The position numbers were made by a program, and so were the translations under genes. This document shows, in pieces, positions 15,352-18,440 of a stretch of 18,440 nucleotides of DNA (position 1 is the first letter of the stretch; each line of letters opens with the position of its first letter). This DNA is from Clostridium sp. CAG:411 (GTDB lineage Bacteria; Bacillota; Clostridia; Lachnospirales; Lachnospiraceae), in NCBI GenBank assembly GCA_000437275.1, contig FR899730.1:114794-133233 (forward strand), written 5' to 3'. A model generated the notes under the pieces. That model did not search any database. It was not told the DNA's origin and saw nothing but the letters and a program-made list of their open reading frames with translations.

Positions 15352-15747
15352 ATGGAACGAACCGAAGAAAGAACGAAAAAATATACGATAACAACCGTAT
15401 TTGGAGTGATTGGGATAGCTTCCTGGCTACTTACGCTTTTATTACGTGAAAGAGCCTGGAATGGTATGGGAATCATGCAATTTCTATTAGGAGTTATGCC
15501 GAATATATCTGCGTGCTGGTTGCTTCTATGGTTTGGAGAGAATAGGGTTATGAAAAAAGGGAAAATGTTTACCTTTAAAGTTGCAACTACTTTATCTGTG
15601 GTGATTTTCCTGTTGGCAGTTGTATCTGAAATGGTACATGATGTATTTTTAGACAGTCCATTTGATAAAAATGATATAATTGCTACGATATTGGCAATTG
15701 TGGTATACTTAGCATGTATGTATGTGTTTACACGTTTGCAAAAATAA
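15352..15747 (+). CDS. four-transmembrane small protein with VanZ-like motif
   Basis: This 131-residue integral membrane protein has four hydrophobic segments (about 12-31, 42-62, 76-96 and 107-127) and short loops. Between segments 3 and 4, the stretch SEMVHDVFLDSPFDKNDI (92-109) has the E-x3-(H/Q)-x(n)-FD-x2-DI form seen in VanZ/DUF2809-like membrane proteins. This is a weak, by-eye similarity. AAAGGA lies about 12 nt before the ATG, a rather long spacing. It belongs to the same-strand cluster, 52 nt after the previous gene. Function is unknown; VanZ-like proteins are associated with low-level glycopeptide tolerance, but that cannot be inferred here. Confidence 0.72.
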   Translation: MERTEERTKKYTITTVFGVIGIASWLLTLLLRERAWNGMGIMQFLLGVMPNISACWLLLWFGENRVMKKGKMFTFKVATTLSVVIFLLAVVSEMVHDVFLDSPFDKNDIIATILAIVVYLACMYVFTRLQK

Positions 15748-15790
15748 TAGAAGAGATTATGTTTTAGTAATAAGCTAGGAGGATAAATAG

Positions 15791-16774
15791 ATGAGAAGAA
15801 AAATAAGAATATTAATAAGTAGATTGGTTGTAGCTTTTGTTTTTATGATGGGAGCAACAGGTTGTACATTTAGTCACTCTAATAAACAGGCAAAAACAGA
15901 AGCAACTATGACGCAAGCAGGTGAGAAGAAGGAGGTAAGGCAAGCAAGGAGCATAGAGAAAGAAAAAACAATAACGTCCGTTTCAGAAACATTAGAAAAG
16001 AAAGTAGAGGATGTTCCAGAAGGGGTATATTGTTTACGTTTTTTTCCGGATGAAATATGTTTTGATAACAATTTTGTAGATGGAGTGAATAGCCTGGATG
16101 GAATGTATTACATACCGGATGAGAAGGTTCAGAAAAAAATCCAAGAATTGTTGGAGAGTCCAAAGAAAAAGGAGAAAGAAACAAAAAAGTGGAGAAAAGA
16201 ATATATAGACTATGAATCACAGTGGTTAAAAAAGCATAATCAAACGATAGAGGCATCATTTTCTTTGTTATACAAAAAAGGAAAAGAAAATATCATAAGA
16301 TATAATGTAAATGTGGATGGCATTATAGAAAATGAAGATACTATTATGAACAACCCTAAGTTATATAGATATTTATCTAGAGTTTTAAAGAAGAAATTTC
16401 AGTATGAACCAATATCCGTAACTACTATAAAAAATATAGAGTCCGCAACATTGGAGTATGTAAATCCAGAGGATAAAAAACAATACAGGCAGACAATTAA
16501 GAATAAAGATGTCTTAGAAAAATTTGAAAGTTGGTTTTCTCATGCGAAAGCTTGTTACAGTGGGGATCGACCTTATTTTAACGGATTGTTGACTTTGAAG
16601 TTAAAAAATGGAAGAAACATTAAATTAACGATGGCTAGTACTGGGGTTCCTTATTTTTCATTGAATGGTGATCTTTATAATTATGAACCTGATCCAAACA
16701 GTGCAGAGGCATTTAATGCATACGCTGTTTTTGAATATTTTAATAAAATTCCATATTATAATTATTCAGATTAA
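15791..16774 (+). CDS. uncharacterised lipoprotein
   Basis: This 327-residue protein has a basic N-terminus (MRRKIR), a hydrophobic core and a lipobox ATGC ending at Cys25, so it should be lipidated and anchored on the outer face of the membrane. Residues about 26-75 are a charged, low-complexity linker. The rest (about 76-327) is a soluble domain with mixed sheet and helix that I do not recognise; it contains GVYCLRFFPDEICFDN near its start and a Tyr/Asn-rich end (NKIPYYNYSD). AGGAGG precedes ATG 15791 by 8 nt, the best ribosome binding site in the cluster, suggesting relatively high expression. The lipoprotein domain could be the sensory or binding component of the membrane cluster around it, an inference from position only. 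Confidence 0.82.
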   Translation: MRRKIRILISRLVVAFVFMMGATGCTFSHSNKQAKTEATMTQAGEKKEVRQARSIEKEKTITSVSETLEKKVEDVPEGVYCLRFFPDEICFDNNFVDGVNSLDGMYYIPDEKVQKKIQELLESPKKKEKETKKWRKEYIDYESQWLKKHNQTIEASFSLLYKKGKENIIRYNVNVDGIIENEDTIMNNPKLYRYLSRVLKKKFQYEPISVTTIKNIESATLEYVNPEDKKQYRQTIKNKDVLEKFESWFSHAKACYSGDRPYFNGLLTLKLKNGRNIKLTMASTGVPYFSLNGDLYNYEPDPNSAEAFNAYAVFEYFNKIPYYNYSD

Positions 16775-16846
16775 GCGGGAAAGTGAAAAGTAAAAACTTA
16801 TAGATTTTTGTTTATAAGATTTTGTTTAGAAAAGGGGGGACTAGTT

Positions 16847-17395
16847 ATGTATTGCCCAGCTTCTAAAGCTTTTTGGAAAACACCCTTATGCATTATGGCT
16901 TTTATATTTTTAGCTGTTACTGTATTAAATATATTTGCCTGGAGTAATTACGGCTACATGTGGAATGGATTTTGTAGTGAACAGGCAAAAGCCAGAAAGT
17001 TAGGATATGAGAAAAGTTTTTTCATTTGCAGTCGCGAAGAAAATATAAGTTTGAATGGAGAAAATTATGTTCATTTCCATGCATATCACCCTGCATTTTT
17101 GGATGGTGCTTATGAGGAGGAACTCCTTATGCCAAGTTCTTTTACCTATTTGGATAAGGTGCCTGAACAACAAGATGGATTGGTTATTTTTGCGAAAGAA
17201 GTATCTTCCCTTGACGTGAATCAGGGAGAAAACTATAAAATTATAAATATATATTCCGTATGTGATTATGCTTTAGCTAAAAGTAAAAAGTTTATTCGTA
17301 TTGTTTTGAATGTTACTATAATTTCAGGAGTTTTGGAGATTCTGCTGGTATTTATATTGGCAATACATAGAATTAGGAGAAAAAAACAATTGTAG
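16847..17395 (+). CDS. uncharacterised membrane protein with extracytoplasmic domain
   Basis: This 182-residue protein has one transmembrane segment near each end (about 14-32 and 149-173) and a soluble domain between them (about 33-148) that should lie outside the membrane. The C-terminus is strongly basic (HRIRRKKQL), consistent with a cytoplasmic tail. The middle domain is aromatic-rich (ENYVHFHAYHPAF) and unrecognised. ATG 16847 follows AAAGGGGGGA by 7 nt and is much better supported than the in-frame TTG at 16808. It is the last sizeable gene of the accessory block, with no terminator visible between it and the repeat copy at 17545. Confidence 0.75.
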   Translation: MYCPASKAFWKTPLCIMAFIFLAVTVLNIFAWSNYGYMWNGFCSEQAKARKLGYEKSFFICSREENISLNGENYVHFHAYHPAFLDGAYEEELLMPSSFTYLDKVPEQQDGLVIFAKEVSSLDVNQGENYKIINIYSVCDYALAKSKKFIRIVLNVTIISGVLEILLVFILAIHRIRRKKQL

Positions 17396-17411
17396 ATATA
17401 GGAATTCATTG

Positions 17412-17522
17412 ATGAAGATAATTTGCAGAGTAAAAGTTATCTGTCTAACTGCTTCCACTCGTTTTGTTGGTATCAGCACATTAGTTATTGGAAGTATTAT
17501 ATTTCACTCTAACAAGATTTAG
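17412..17522 (+). CDS. possible 36-residue hydrophobic peptide
   Basis: An open frame from ATG 17412 reads MKIICRVKVICLTASTRF and then a hydrophobic run (VGISTLVIGSIIF) before a short polar end. AGGA lies 8 nt upstream. It could be a one-pass membrane peptide, but it may equally be chance in an AT-rich gap; it is listed because it nearly fills the space between the last membrane gene and the repeat copy. Confidence 0.25.
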   Translation: MKIICRVKVICLTASTRFVGISTLVIGSIIFHSNKI

Positions 17523-17544
17523 TAGAAAATGTGAGGGAAAATCG

Positions 17545-17579
17545 GATGGATGAATAGATTTTTCAATTACCTCATAGAA
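17545..17579 (+). repeat. 35-bp direct repeat, right copy
   Basis: This is identical to 10385-10419 and in the same orientation, 7160 bp away. It coincides with the expected spoIIID promoter position. Confidence 0.95.
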
Positions 17580-17580
17580 T
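17552..17580 (+). promoter_or_regulatory. sigma-E-like promoter of spoIIID
   Basis: ATA (17554-17556) within GAATAGA is followed after 16 nt by CATAGAAT (17573-17580). This matches the mother-cell sigma-E pattern (ATA, 16-18 nt, CATACAAT) with one mismatch in the -10. Transcription would begin near 17587, about 24 nt before the ATG. In Bacillus subtilis spoIIID is a sigma-E gene, so position and sequence agree. Confidence 0.6.
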
Positions 17581-17610
17581 GGTATAAAGATTTGAACCTG
17601 AGGGGTAGTT

Positions 17611-17880
17611 ATGAAAAACTATATTGAAGAACGAGCAGTGGGAATTGCTAAATATATTATTCATGAAAATGCCACTGTTCGTCAGGCAGCCAAGCAGTTT
17701 GGTATTAGTAAAAGTACCGCACATAAAGATTGTGTTGAACGGCTACAGTACATTAATCCATCATTGGCAAAAGAGGTTCGTAAGGTATTGGATGTGAATA
17801 AACTGGAGAGACATATTCGAGGGGGGATGGCTACAAAAGAAAAATATTTGAATCATAAGGAAGAAAAGATTTCTTCCTAA
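17611..17880 (+). CDS. spoIIID: stage III sporulation transcription factor SpoIIID
   Basis: This small DNA-binding regulator of mother-cell gene expression acts between the sigma-E and sigma-K stages, activating some and repressing other sigma-E genes. Its 89 residues align along their whole length with Bacillus SpoIIID: YIEERAVGIAKYI (4-16), a helix-turn-helix around TVRQAAKQFGISKSTAHKD (22-40), INPSLAKEV (48-56) and the basic C-terminal DNA-contacting segment HIRGGMATKEKY (68-79). GAGGGG precedes the ATG by 5 nt. A sigma-E-like promoter lies in the repeat just upstream, and a terminator follows the stop. Its presence marks the organism as a spore former or recent descendant of one. Confidence 0.96.
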   Translation: MKNYIEERAVGIAKYIIHENATVRQAAKQFGISKSTAHKDCVERLQYINPSLAKEVRKVLDVNKLERHIRGGMATKEKYLNHKEEKISS

Positions 17881-17887
17881 AAAGAAA

Positions 17888-17911
17888 AAAGGCACAAATA
17901 AATGTGCCTTT
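17888..17911. terminator. bidirectional terminator between spoIIID and the amidase gene
   Basis: AAAGGCACA (17888-17896) pairs with TGTGCCTTT (17903-17911) around a 6-nt loop. T-rich tracts follow on both strands (TTTCTCTTTT on plus, TTTTTTCTTT on minus). Confidence 0.88.
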
Positions 17912-17916
17912 CTCTT

Positions 17917-18440
17917 TTAGTCCTCTACTGTTAAAGAAACAGTAGTAGTATTAGCCTCGCTCTTTAAACGGAAGAATCGAACACTGGACGAACGCACTGT
18001 ACGATTTACAACACACTGTGTTGCGCTGCTTTGTGTCCATTTCCAATTCTGCTCAATCAAGGTTACTGTTCCATTTGAATTGATTTTTTTTGCAATTGCC
18101 CAATGGGTTGTACCATGATTGGTGTTCATAGCAACGATATCTCCAACTTGTGGTTTTGATACACGAACAAAGCTGTCACCACTTGTAATTGGAGTGCGGT
18201 TATATAACAAATTTGATACGTCTTTTCCGTATACTTTCTTGTAGTATCTCTTTACATAAGCTGCACAAGAATAAAATTTGCTGCTTCCGTCATTTCTACC
18301 TTTACGGTAGTAAGCCTTTACGCCGTTGAATTTATCAACAACCTGACGAGATGATTTTGTAACTCGTACTTGTCTTGACTTGTAAATGGAAGAAGCGTCT
18401 GTTGTGATTCCGCTTGGTACGACTATTGTTGCAATGATTG
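17917..18440 (-). CDS. secreted CHAP-like cysteine amidase/endopeptidase, N-terminus cut by window edge
   Basis: This is a probable peptidoglycan-cleaving enzyme of the CHAP (NlpC/P60-like) cysteine hydrolase group. The minus-strand frame is open from the window edge; 173 residues are visible. It begins inside a hydrophobic stretch (IIATIVVPSGITTDASS) that looks like the end of a signal peptide, so only a short N-terminus is missing. The catalytic Cys is likely C58 in FYSCAAYVKRYY (55-66). KPQVGDIVAM (95-104) and the catalytic His112 in HGTTHWAIAKKI (108-119) follow, with the polar residue supplied by IEQNWKW (128-134). The end (SEANTTTVSLTVED) is a short tail. The internal TTG at 18208-18210 is not a start. 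It converges on spoIIID through a shared terminator; the substrate is unproven. Confidence 0.8.
   Translation of the reverse strand, partial: IIATIVVPSGITTDASSIYKSRQVRVTKSSRQVVDKFNGVKAYYRKGRNDGSSKFYSCAAYVKRYYKKVYGKDVSNLLYNRTPITSGDSFVRVSKPQVGDIVAMNTNHGTTHWAIAKKINSNGTVTLIEQNWKWTQSSATQCVVNRTVRSSSVRFFRLKSEANTTTVSLTVED

Noticed and set aside
17917..18210. A 97-residue complete protein starting at TTG 18210
   Set aside because: The frame remains open to the window edge and includes the catalytic Cys and a signal-peptide-like segment, so it is the end of a longer, truncated gene.
1..18440. CRISPR array, tRNA, rRNA or integrase/transposase genes
   Set aside because: No regularly spaced repeats, cloverleaf-type sequences or recombinase motifs were found on either strand by reading.

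Overview
The window looks like a chromosomal segment of an anaerobic, low-GC, spore-forming Firmicute, most likely a Lachnospiraceae-type Clostridium relative. The reasons are the pyrF-pyrK-pyrD order with a class 1B dihydroorotate dehydrogenase, a clear SpoIIID, Gram-positive surface-protein architectures (Big2 and Ig-like domains), strong AGGAGG-type ribosome binding sites and AT-rich codon use. No rRNA, tRNA, CRISPR array, transposase or integrase was seen.

Layout. (1) 1-2502: the end of a pyrimidine operon (pyrF partial, pyrK, pyrD) closed by a terminator. (2) 2592-5830: two separately transcribed envelope genes. The first is a secreted protein whose main domain I recognise as resembling the Treponema pallidum 47-kDa penicillin-binding lipoprotein Tp47, followed by a helical FIVAR-like segment and two Big2 domains. 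The second is a membrane-anchored NodB polysaccharide deacetylase with an Ig-like domain. (3) 5842-10217: housekeeping genes: a glycerol-1-phosphate-dehydrogenase-like enzyme (-), thrH (+), pepT (+) and a YprB-like DEDD exonuclease (-). (4) 10385-17579: an accessory block with a two-component system (a LytS/YesM-type kinase and a YesN/AraC-type regulator), then an apparently continuous run of small uncharacterised membrane, lipoprotein and peptide genes. (5) 17611-18440: spoIIID, and convergent to it a truncated secreted CHAP-like cysteine amidase.

The most striking feature is that block 4 is bracketed by two exact 35-bp direct copies of a sequence (10385-10419 and 17545-17579). The right copy sits where the sigma-E promoter of spoIIID should be and carries a sigma-E-like -35/-10 arrangement. 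The simplest reading is that the 7.16-kb block was inserted at, or formed a duplication around, the spoIIID promoter, leaving a second sporulation-type promoter facing into the block. The kinase at the left end of the block lacks the phospho-acceptor histidine: where its family has the PHFLYN H-box it reads LENLYN, as if a transmembrane sensor ending had been joined in frame just past the histidine. Its partner response regulator is intact. The block also holds a 28-codon cationic peptide gene and a gene with a probable 1-nt frameshift. The function of the block is unknown; membrane or envelope stress or signalling during sporulation is only an inference from context.
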